This document shows, piece by piece, positions 1 to 4,305 of a DNA stretch of 5,844 nt. The stretch's first letter is position 1; each line of letters starts with the position of its first letter. Location: NCBI GenBank assembly GCA_002392705.1, contig DGHP01000191.1, forward strand, positions 18,846-24,689, read 5' to 3'. Source of the DNA: Lachnospiraceae bacterium UBA3845. GTDB taxonomy: Bacteria; Bacillota; Clostridia; Lachnospirales; Lachnospiraceae. The position numbers and the translations under genes were made by a program. A model generated the notes under the pieces. It made no database searches. It was not told the origin of the DNA and saw only the letters and a program-made list of their open reading frames with translations.

Positions 1-695
1 TCCACGAAATCCGAACCGGAGATGGAGAAGAAGGGAACTCCCGCCTCCCCCGCGACAGCCCTGGCCAGCAGGGTCTTGCCGGTTCCGGGCGGGCCCACCA
101 GGATGATGCCTTTCGGTATGCGGGCACCCACCTTCAGAAACTGTTCCGGCTGGGACAGAAACTGGACAATCTCCGCCAGCTCCTCCTTTTCTTCCTCAAG
201 GCCCGCCACGTCATCAAAGGTGACCTTCCGGGCATCCGGCGTGAACATTCTCGCACGGCTCTTGCCGAAATTCATCATCGCCGAGCTGCTGCCGCCGCCC
301 TGCTGCCGGTTGAGGAACAGGATCAGGAACAGAAACATGACCGACATCAGAATCACCGGCAGAATGGAGGTAAAGAGGATCCCGCTCCTGGATACATTCT
401 CCACATCGACCGTTATGTCATAGCCGCTCAGCATCTCCTGCGCGGCATTGACATCGGAGACATTCACCGTAAGGACTTCATCTTCTGTGGTCGTCACCTG
501 CAGGGTACCGGTCGGGACTTCCTCATTCTGGATCACGTCCACTCTGGAGACTTCGCCGTTTTCCAGCATATGGACAAGCCTTGCCTGCGTGATGTCGCTT
601 CTTCCGTTGAAGCTGTCGCGCAGCGCGAAGATCAGAAAGATGCAGATCATTCCGAGCAGAAGGTAAAAACCCGTTCCTCTCGAAGTCTTATTCAA
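1..695 (-). CDS. ftsH: ATP-dependent zinc metalloprotease FtsH, N-terminal part (cut by window edge)
   Basis: FtsH is a membrane-anchored AAA+ protease that extracts and degrades membrane proteins and some soluble regulators. The visible 231 codons give a short cytosolic N-terminus, a first membrane segment at about residues 10-26, an extracytoplasmic domain (about 30-105), a second membrane segment (about 106-129), a Gly/Ser-rich linker, and the start of the AAA+ module. The family signature [16 protein letters not shown] lies at about 158-173 and the Walker A motif GPPGTGKT at 201-208. The reading frame is open to the left edge, so Walker B, the second region of homology and the HExxH zinc site lie outside the window. 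I chose the TTG codon at 693-695 because an AAAGGAG site lies 9 nt upstream. The next in-frame ATG (residue 16) would remove the start of the first membrane segment. It is the last gene of the tilS-hpt-ftsH block, 177 bp after hpt. Identification is secure; the exact start is less so. Confidence 0.96.
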   Translation of the reverse strand, partial: MNKTSRGTGFYLLLGMICIFLIFALRDSFNGRSDITQARLVHMLENGEVSRVDVIQNEEVPTGTLQVTTTEDEVLTVNVSDVNAAQEMLSGYDITVDVENVSRSGILFTSILPVILMSVMFLFLILFLNRQQGGGSSSAMMNFGKSRARMFTPDARKVTFDDVAGLEEEKEELAEIVQFLSQPEQFLKVGARIPKGIILVGPPGTGKTLLARAVAGEAGVPFFSISGSDFV

Positions 696-704
696 ACTGT
701 ATAA

Positions 705-711
705 CTCCTTT
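705..711 (-). promoter_or_regulatory. Ribosome binding site that sets a TTG start for ftsH
   Basis: On the minus strand the sequence reads AAAGGAG, then 9 nt, then TTG at 695-693. No ATG or GTG in frame lies at a suitable distance, so this site supports TTG initiation for ftsH. Confidence 0.7.
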
Positions 712-721
712 CCCTGGAAAA

Positions 722-735
722 CCGGCTTCAGCCGG
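722..735 (-). other. Small GC-rich hairpin in the ftsH leader followed by four Ts
   Basis: The minus strand reads CCGGCTGAAGCCGG followed by TTTTCC. This is a perfect 5-bp stem with a TGAA tetraloop, or 6 bp with a 2-nt loop. It ends 10 nt before the ftsH ribosome binding site. The stem is short and the T-run is only four, so it could be a weak terminator between hpt and ftsH or just a leader hairpin. Confidence 0.35.
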
Positions 736-767
736 AAATCCTCATTCCTTTATCCCGCGGCTGCTCC

Positions 768-869
768 TGTATGAGGCGCTCCGCGCCTGCCGCGCCGCTG
801 CCAAGTATCCGTTCATCCGGTGCCTGGTCTTGTGTGAGGCCGCCGCTGCCGGGGCATCCGCTTATCAGG
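768..869. repeat. Imperfect direct duplication in the hpt-ftsH gap
   Basis: On the plus strand, positions 768-820 and 831-869 share the same ordered blocks. These are TGT(A/G)TGAGGC (768-777 and 831-840), CGCCGCTGCC (793-802 and 841-850), and ATCCG-N3-ATC-N-GG (807-820 and 856-869). Copy 1 has 15 extra bases between the first two blocks, and these form most of a 6-bp hairpin (AGGCGC-TCC-GCGCCT, 774-788). The rest of the 177-bp gap shows no convincing promoter or gene. This could be a decayed tandem duplication or a paired binding site. Confidence 0.5.
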
Positions 870-872
870 CGC

Positions 873-1403
873 TTACTCTTCCGTGAGGGAAAGCACCCCG
901 ATATAGGGCAGATTCCGGTATCTCTGATCATAATCAAGACCGTAGCCGATCACGAATTCATCCGGGATCTGGAAGCCCTGATAATCCACGTCCACGTCGC
1001 ACTCCCTGCGGTCCGGCTTGTCCAGCAGCGTACAGAGACGGATGCTGGCCGGCCTGCGGTTTGAAAGGTTCTTCAGCAGGTAGCTGAGGGTGCGGCCGGA
1101 GTCGATGATATCCTCCACCACGATCACCTCGCGCCCTTCCAGCGGCTCATCCAGGTCCTTGATCAGCTTGACGATGCCGGAAGACTTCGTCCCGCCGCCA
1201 TAGCTCGACACGGACATGAAGTCCATGGTCACCGGAATGGTCATGCGTTTTGCAAGTTCACAGACAAAAAACACGCTGCCCTTCAGAATCCCGATCAGAT
1301 GGACCACTTTTCCCTCATAGTCCCTGCTGATCTCATCGGCAAGCTGCTGAATGCGTTCCTCCACTTTATCCTGGGGAATCAGAATTCTGGTTGTCTCTTT
1401 CAT
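873..1403 (-). CDS. hpt: Hypoxanthine(-guanine) phosphoribosyltransferase
   Basis: A cytosolic purine-salvage enzyme that joins hypoxanthine or guanine to PRPP, giving IMP or GMP and pyrophosphate. The 176-residue protein has the usual family length. LKGS at 40-43 matches loop I. SSYGGGTKSSG at 66-76 matches the mobile catalytic loop. The PRPP-binding signature VVEDIIDSGRTL, with its acidic pair, lies at 95-106. K129 in LLDKP is the expected purine-contacting lysine, and YGLDYDQRYRNLP at 154-166 is the conserved C-terminal loop. The ATG start has an AAGGAG site 9 nt upstream (1413-1418). It lies 123 bp after tilS and 177 bp before ftsH, the usual Firmicutes order. In Bacillus subtilis, TilS and HprT have been reported to act together as an activator of ftsH transcription, which makes the conserved order interesting. 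Xanthine specificity cannot be excluded from sequence alone, but the overall match is to the HGPRT family. Confidence 0.96.
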   Translation of the reverse strand: MKETTRILIPQDKVEERIQQLADEISRDYEGKVVHLIGILKGSVFFVCELAKRMTIPVTMDFMSVSSYGGGTKSSGIVKLIKDLDEPLEGREVIVVEDIIDSGRTLSYLLKNLSNRRPASIRLCTLLDKPDRRECDVDVDYQGFQIPDEFVIGYGLDYDQRYRNLPYIGVLSLTEE

Positions 1404-1447
1404 CGTCCTTCTCTCCTTCTGGAAAGTCTGTTTTCCATGTCTGCCTG

Positions 1448-1508
1448 CTGCGGATACGCACAGCGCCCCGGGCTGTACCCGTGAACTGCCGGGACTTCTG
1501 CGGATGCG
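1448..1508. repeat. Pair of 11-bp direct repeats, 50 bp apart, in the tilS-hpt gap
   Basis: CTGCGGATACG (1448-1458) and CTGCGGATGCG (1498-1508) differ by one base and start exactly 50 bp apart. They lie in the 123-bp gap between tilS and hpt, which otherwise shows no clear promoter or terminator. They may be chance repeats in GC-rich sequence. Confidence 0.35.
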
Positions 1509-1526
1509 GAAGGAACCCTTCTTCCT

Positions 1527-3002
1527 TCAGTCCCCGTCCGGCAGCTGCTCCCCGCCTTCCTTCATCAGCTTTATATAAGGATCCCCGCTTTTCACCCGGG
1601 CCCCTTCGCTGATTCTTCCGCCCACTACCCACAGAATGTGGCTGCCCTGGGCAAGCAGGGGAATGCGGTCTCTCTTTTCCCTGGGGATCTTGCAGCCGAT
1701 CAGATAATCCTTCAGCTTCTGTCTGCCGCCGGAAGCATTTACAATCAGGTAGTCTCCGCTTCTTCTTGTGCGCATGCACAGATACTCACCCATTGTATCA
1801 TACGAGAGCCATTTCGTGTATTTTTTTTGTTCTGCTGCAGCAGGGCTGCCGGGAGGCGTTCCGCCCTGAAAAGCGCTTCCGAACGCGCAGCGGTATAATT
1901 CTCCCCCGAAGGTAAATGTTCCCTCTTCCAGGATCGGAACCTCCTTCCACCCGTCCCCTGCCGGGACGCTTTTTTCTCCCGGAGGAAAGAAGCGGATTCC
2001 TCCATTTTCCCGCACGGCCCGGGCCCCTCCCGGAAGGCTGACGGATTTTCCGCAGTCCATCTCAGCCAGGGCCAGCAGCTGCTGCACATGGATCCTGCCG
2101 ACGTCCTTCAGGCTGCCTCCCGGCATCACGCCGCGGATGCACTCCCGCAAAACCCTCGCCCGGATCAGCGCATCTTCTCCGGAAAAAGGTTCCAGCAGCA
2201 GAAGCTTTGTGCTGTCCTCCGCTTCGCTTCTGAACATCTTCCCAAGCGCCTTCCCGGTCTGCCGGACCAGATATTCCTCCGTCTCCCGCTGCTGCTCCGC
2301 GGCCTCTGCGATATGCTCGGCGGCCCTGCTGTTCAGTTCGTTCAGCTCCGGGAGGACACTTAGACGGATCCGGTTCCGGGTAATGTCCCTGTCCTCATTG
2401 GTCCTGTCTGTGCAGAAGGAGATTTCCCTCTCCTTCAGGTAGGCTTCAATCTCTCCGCGCGTTGTCCCGATGAGGGGCCGGATCAGGAGAATCTCCCTGC
2501 CATTTTCGCCTTCTCTTCCGAGACTGCGGACAGGACGGATCCCGCCGAGCCCCCTCAGACTGCTTCCCCGTACCAGGTTCCACAGCACTGTCTCCGCCTG
2601 ATCGTTCATGTTATGGGCGGCCGCGACCTTATCTGCCCCCGTTTTTCCGGCAATTTTCAGGAAAATGCGGTATCTCTCCTCCCGGGCCGTCTCCTCCGTT
2701 CCCTGTCCGCGCTGCCTGGCCAGTTCCGGGACATGAATGTGCTCTGTATGAAGCGGAATCCCCAGCCGGCCGCACAGATTCTCCACAAAAGCGCAGTCCG
2801 CCTCAGACTCCGCGCCCCTTATGCCGTGTTCCACATGGACCGCCTCCAGCACAAAGCCCTTCTTCAGGGACAGCTCCCTGAGCAGATACAGAAGACAGAC
2901 AGAATCCGCACCGCCGGAAACTCCGGCAAGGACATGATCTCCCGGCCGCAGCATCCCGTATTCGTCAGCCAGCTTCTCCGTCTTTTGCAGCAGAAGATCC
3001 AT
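1527..3002 (-). CDS. tilS: tRNA(Ile)-lysidine synthetase
   Basis: TilS uses ATP to attach lysine to cytidine 34 of the CAU-anticodon tRNA-Ile, changing its identity from Met to Ile and its codon from AUG to AUA. It is normally essential. The 491-residue protein starts with an N-type ATP-pyrophosphatase domain carrying the PP-loop SGGADS at 29-34, HVEHGIRG at 56-63, and AHNMNDQAET followed by the WNLVRGSSLRGLGGI segment at 129-155. TRNRIRLSVLPEL at 208-220 ends the catalytic domain. A helical middle region follows, then the C-terminal TilS domain (about 400-480) with RTRRSGDYL, KLKDYLIGCKIPREKRDRIPLL and the ILWVVGGRI strand. The length is slightly above the usual 430-470. The ATG has AGGAGG 7 nt upstream (3010-3015). 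An intrinsic terminator ends 35 nt before the start codon, so expression requires read-through or a promoter I could not find. hpt follows 123 bp downstream. Confidence 0.96.
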   Translation of the reverse strand: MDLLLQKTEKLADEYGMLRPGDHVLAGVSGGADSVCLLYLLRELSLKKGFVLEAVHVEHGIRGAESEADCAFVENLCGRLGIPLHTEHIHVPELARQRGQGTEETAREERYRIFLKIAGKTGADKVAAAHNMNDQAETVLWNLVRGSSLRGLGGIRPVRSLGREGENGREILLIRPLIGTTRGEIEAYLKEREISFCTDRTNEDRDITRNRIRLSVLPELNELNSRAAEHIAEAAEQQRETEEYLVRQTGKALGKMFRSEAEDSTKLLLLEPFSGEDALIRARVLRECIRGVMPGGSLKDVGRIHVQQLLALAEMDCGKSVSLPGGARAVRENGGIRFFPPGEKSVPAGDGWKEVPILEEGTFTFGGELYRCAFGSAFQGGTPPGSPAAAEQKKYTKWLSYDTMGEYLCMRTRRSGDYLIVNASGGRQKLKDYLIGCKIPREKRDRIPLLAQGSHILWVVGGRISEGARVKSGDPYIKLMKEGGEQLPDGD

Positions 3003-3037
3003 CCTCCGGCCTCCTCCCTGAACAAAGTTTTTACAGT

Positions 3038-3072
3038 AAAAAGCTCTGCAGAACTTCCGTTCCGCAGAGCTT
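3038..3072 (-). terminator. Intrinsic terminator after the divIC-like gene, directly before tilS
   Basis: Read on the minus strand, AAGCTCTGC pairs perfectly with GCAGAGCTT (3064-3072 with 3041-3049). After one mismatch the stem continues with GAAC/GTTC, closed by a GGAA tetraloop of the GNRA type. The stem is followed by five Ts (3042-3038). It begins 20 nt after the divIC-like stop codon. The plus-strand side lacks a T-run, so it acts on minus-strand transcripts only. It leaves 35 nt before the tilS start. Confidence 0.88.
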
Positions 3073-3092
3073 ACATCTCTGAACCCGGTCCA

Positions 3093-3401
3093 TCAGCTGC
3101 CCGCCGAGCGGAATATGACTTCATCCGGATAGACAAAGCCGAACTTCTCTCGGGCAGTCTTCTCTATATACTCATCCGATCTTGTATAGGCACGGAAGTC
3201 CTCGATCTGCTCCGACCTGCCTTCCTCTTCCACGATCAGCTCGCTCAGATGCGTGATCTGGTCAGCCAGAGCAGCATTCTTCAAAGTCAGCTTCCGGCTC
3301 TGATATGCCATTACAACAAGAAGAATCAATACGACCAGCATGATCATAACCATGCCGCGCTGGTTGCTCCTGGCAACCGGTCTCTTACCCTGTCCGGACA
3401 T
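3093..3401 (-). CDS. Septum formation initiator (DivIC/FtsB-like) division protein
   Basis: A small bitopic division protein expected to join FtsL and DivIB/FtsQ in the septal complex. The 102 residues show a basic cytosolic N-terminus (about 1-16), one membrane helix (about 17-33, MVMIMLVVLILLVVMAY), and an extracytoplasmic heptad-like segment (about 36-65) that should form a coiled coil. A conserved C-terminal box, DEYIEKTAREKFGFVYPDEVIF, lies at about 76-97, and (Y)xEKxAREKxGxVxPxEVxF is typical of the DivIC/FtsB family. Length and position between rqcP and tilS match divIC of Firmicutes. DivIC and FtsL-type paralogues are hard to separate by sequence, so I give no symbol. The ribosome binding site is modest (AAAAGGGG about 10 nt before ATG). 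Upstream is an AT-rich gap with a candidate promoter, and a strong terminator follows, so it may be a single-gene transcript. Confidence 0.9.
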   Translation of the reverse strand: MSGQGKRPVARSNQRGMVMIMLVVLILLVVMAYQSRKLTLKNAALADQITHLSELIVEEEGRSEQIEDFRAYTRSDEYIEKTAREKFGFVYPDEVIFRSAGS

Positions 3402-3434
3402 AGTTTTTTTACCCCTTTTATCCCCTGATAAACC

Positions 3435-3463
3435 CTGTTCAACTGCTCCCCAGCTGCGAACAG
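3435..3463 (-). other. Leader hairpin upstream of the divIC-like gene
   Basis: CTGTTC and GAACAG form a perfect 6-bp outer stem. Inside it, a CA/AG-flanked GCT-GGGG-AGC helix can form with one mismatch and one bulge, giving about 11 bp in total on the minus strand. No real T-run follows (GGTTTATC), so I do not call it a terminator. It lies in the presumed 5' leader, 34 nt before the start codon. Confidence 0.4.
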
Positions 3464-3486
3464 AATCTTAAGAAAAATCAAAAATT

Positions 3487-3515
3487 ATTTTAAACTGCGC
3501 GGGACAATTATGCAA
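3487..3515 (-). promoter_or_regulatory. Candidate sigma-A promoter for the divIC-like gene
   Basis: On the minus strand TTGCAT (3515-3510), a 17-nt spacer, and TAAAAT (3492-3487) form a sigma-A-like promoter. The -10 box matches 5 of 6 consensus positions and the -35 box only 3 of 6. It lies in a clearly AT-rich block (about 3464-3556) within otherwise GC-rich DNA and would give a leader of about 80 nt. The 150-bp gap 3402-3552 holds no open reading frame I can support. Confidence 0.5.
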
Positions 3516-3552
3516 GAACATTTTCTTAATTATCCGGAAAAGTCACAAAAAT

Positions 3553-3792
3553 TTAAAGGTATCGAAACATCTCCTGCGCTTCTTCTTTGCGGACTGTCTC
3601 CTGTATACTGAGCACCTCCGCTTTCACGCTCCGGTTTCCGAAAGCGATCTCGATCACGTCTCCCGGCTTCACCGGCGCGGAAGCCCTGGCGGTCTTCCCG
3701 TTCAGCAGTACACGTCCCGCGTCGCAGGCCTCATTCGCGACCGTTCTCCGCCTGACCAGCCGCGATACCTTCAGATATTTATCCAGTCTCAT
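3553..3792 (-). CDS. rqcP: RqcP/YabO-type S4-domain RNA-binding protein (ribosome quality control)
   Basis: A 79-residue protein made almost entirely of one S4 RNA-binding fold. It opens with MRLDKYLKVSRLVRRRTVAN, continues with the turn GRVLLNGKTARASAPVKPGD, and ends the fold with a VIEIAFGNRSVKAEVL strand, as in the Hsp15/YabO family. In Bacillus, RqcP (YabO) binds the 50S subunit carrying a stalled peptidyl-tRNA and works with RqcH in adding C-terminal alanine tails. The Bacillus protein is about 86 residues, so this one is full length. The ATG has an AGGGGGA site 5-6 nt upstream. The gene lies 75 bp after hup, and the hup terminator fills most of that space, so there is no room for a separate promoter outside the hup coding region. 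Downstream, yabP and yabQ, common neighbours in spore formers, are absent. Hsp15-like roles in heat-shocked 50S recycling are the main alternative. Confidence 0.88.
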   Translation of the reverse strand: MRLDKYLKVSRLVRRRTVANEACDAGRVLLNGKTARASAPVKPGDVIEIAFGNRSVKAEVLSIQETVRKEEAQEMFRYL

Positions 3793-3804
3793 GCCATTCC
3801 CCCT

Positions 3805-3833
3805 AAAAAAAACCGGGGATGATCCATCCCCGG
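3805..3833 (-). terminator. Strong intrinsic terminator between hup and rqcP
   Basis: The minus strand reads CCGGGGAT, loop GGATC, ATCCCCGG, then eight Ts (3812-3805). The 8-bp stem is perfect and the U-tract is immediately adjacent. It starts 34 nt after the hup stop codon. The U-tract ends only 12 nt before the rqcP start codon and almost touches its ribosome binding site. Confidence 0.95.
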
Positions 3834-3867
3834 CCGCATATCATATGTTCTGTAAAGAATGCCCGTC

Positions 3868-4140
3868 TCAGTTCAGGCTGTCCTTCAGAGCCTTTCCGGC
3901 TTTGAACTTCGGAGACCTGGACGCCTTAATGGTCATGGTCTCACCTGTCTGCGGATTTCTGCCTTCACGTGCTGCTCTCTCAGAAACTTCAAATGTTCCG
4001 AAACCAACAACCTGGATCTTCTCACCCTTCTTAAGTTCTTCGCTGACTACCTCTGTGAAAGCCTTAAGAGCCTTCTCAGCATCCTTTTTGCTCAGTTCAG
4101 CCTTCTCGGCGATTGCCGCAACAAGTTCTGTTTTATTCAT
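3868..4140 (-). CDS. hup: HU-family nucleoid DNA-binding protein
   Basis: HU is an abundant dimeric protein that bends and compacts DNA. The 90-residue length is exactly that of the family. The N-terminal helix pair begins MNKTELVAAIAEKAELSKKD. GFGTFEV at 46-52 is the hallmark of the beta saddle. RNPQTGE at 61-67 is the DNA-clasping arm tip, with P63 as the intercalating proline, and SPKFKAGKALKD at 76-87 is the usual C-terminal segment. AAGGAG lies 7 nt before the ATG (4148-4153). The gene has a near-consensus promoter (4207-4235) and a strong terminator (3805-3833), so it can form a short single-gene message, as expected for an abundant protein. IHF is less likely because these proteins are usually longer and rare in Firmicutes. 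Confidence 0.97.
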   Translation of the reverse strand: MNKTELVAAIAEKAELSKKDAEKALKAFTEVVSEELKKGEKIQVVGFGTFEVSERAAREGRNPQTGETMTIKASRSPKFKAGKALKDSLN

Positions 4141-4160
4141 GAGATTACTCCTTCTCTGTC

Positions 4161-4200
4161 CAGTGTATTTTCCCGTCCGTCCCCCATAGGACCGGCACTG
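4161..4200 (-). other. Possible 5'-terminal stem-loop of the hup mRNA
   Basis: CAGTG (minus strand 4200-4196) and CACTG (4165-4161) can pair, with GTCC/GGAC pairing inside (4192-4189 with 4182-4179). From the promoter position, transcription would begin at about 4200, placing this stem at the very 5' end. The loops are large, so the structure is tentative. Confidence 0.3.
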
Positions 4201-4206
4201 ATAATA

Positions 4207-4235
4207 CTTATATAACCGATACCTCTGTTTGTCAA
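4207..4235 (-). promoter_or_regulatory. Near-consensus sigma-A promoter of hup
   Basis: On the minus strand TTGACA (4235-4230, 6 of 6) and TATAAG (4212-4207, 5 of 6) are separated by exactly 17 nt. The start of transcription would be near 4200, giving a leader of about 60 nt. This is the best promoter in the window and fits the high expression expected for HU. Confidence 0.88.
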
Positions 4236-4238
4236 GCG

Positions 4239-4293
4239 TTTTGCCCTGTTTCAGCCCTGTTTCAGCCCTGCTTCAGCGCCTGTTCAGGGACTT
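4239..4293. repeat. Five-unit array of 11-bp phased repeats next to the hup promoter
   Basis: Five consecutive 11-bp units begin at 4239, 4250, 4261, 4272 and 4283 on the plus strand. They read TTTTGCCCTGT, TTCAGCCCTGT, TTCAGCCCTGC, TTCAGCGCCTG and TTCAGGGACTT. TTCAG recurs exactly every 11 bp four times. The middle units are nearly identical and the outer ones degenerate. The array fills the gap between the hisS stop (4306) and the hup -35 box (4230-4235), ending 3 bp from it. Confidence 0.8.
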
Positions 4294-4305
4294 TCCGCAT
4301 CCTTC

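Noticed and set aside
22..423. Plus-strand open frame of 133 codons
   Set aside because: It is antisense to the FtsH membrane and Walker A region, which is clearly coding on the other strand. The Ser/Pro/Arg-rich product has no recognisable features.
728..937. Minus-strand small gene in the hpt-ftsH gap
   Set aside because: It starts inside hpt in another frame, and its repeated-looking product only mirrors the DNA duplication. There is no convincing ribosome binding site.
1509..1528. 7-bp inverted repeat over the tilS stop codon as a terminator
   Set aside because: GAAGGAA/TTCCTTC is perfect with a 6-nt loop, but no T-run follows on the minus strand and the stem is weak.
1366..1779. Minus-strand open frame of 137 codons in the tilS-hpt gap
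   Set aside because: It overlaps the conserved TilS C-terminal domain in another frame and runs into hpt. Its Lys/Arg/Gly-rich product looks random.
2613..3428. Plus-strand open frame of 271 codons
   Set aside because: It lies antisense to the start of tilS, the terminator and the divIC-like gene. It has no domain I recognise and its composition fits the reverse complement of GC-rich coding sequence.
4289..4305. Terminator after hisS
   Set aside because: No stable stem followed by a T-run lies between the hisS stop and the hup promoter. The CCCTG/CAGGG pairings there arise from the 11-bp repeats.
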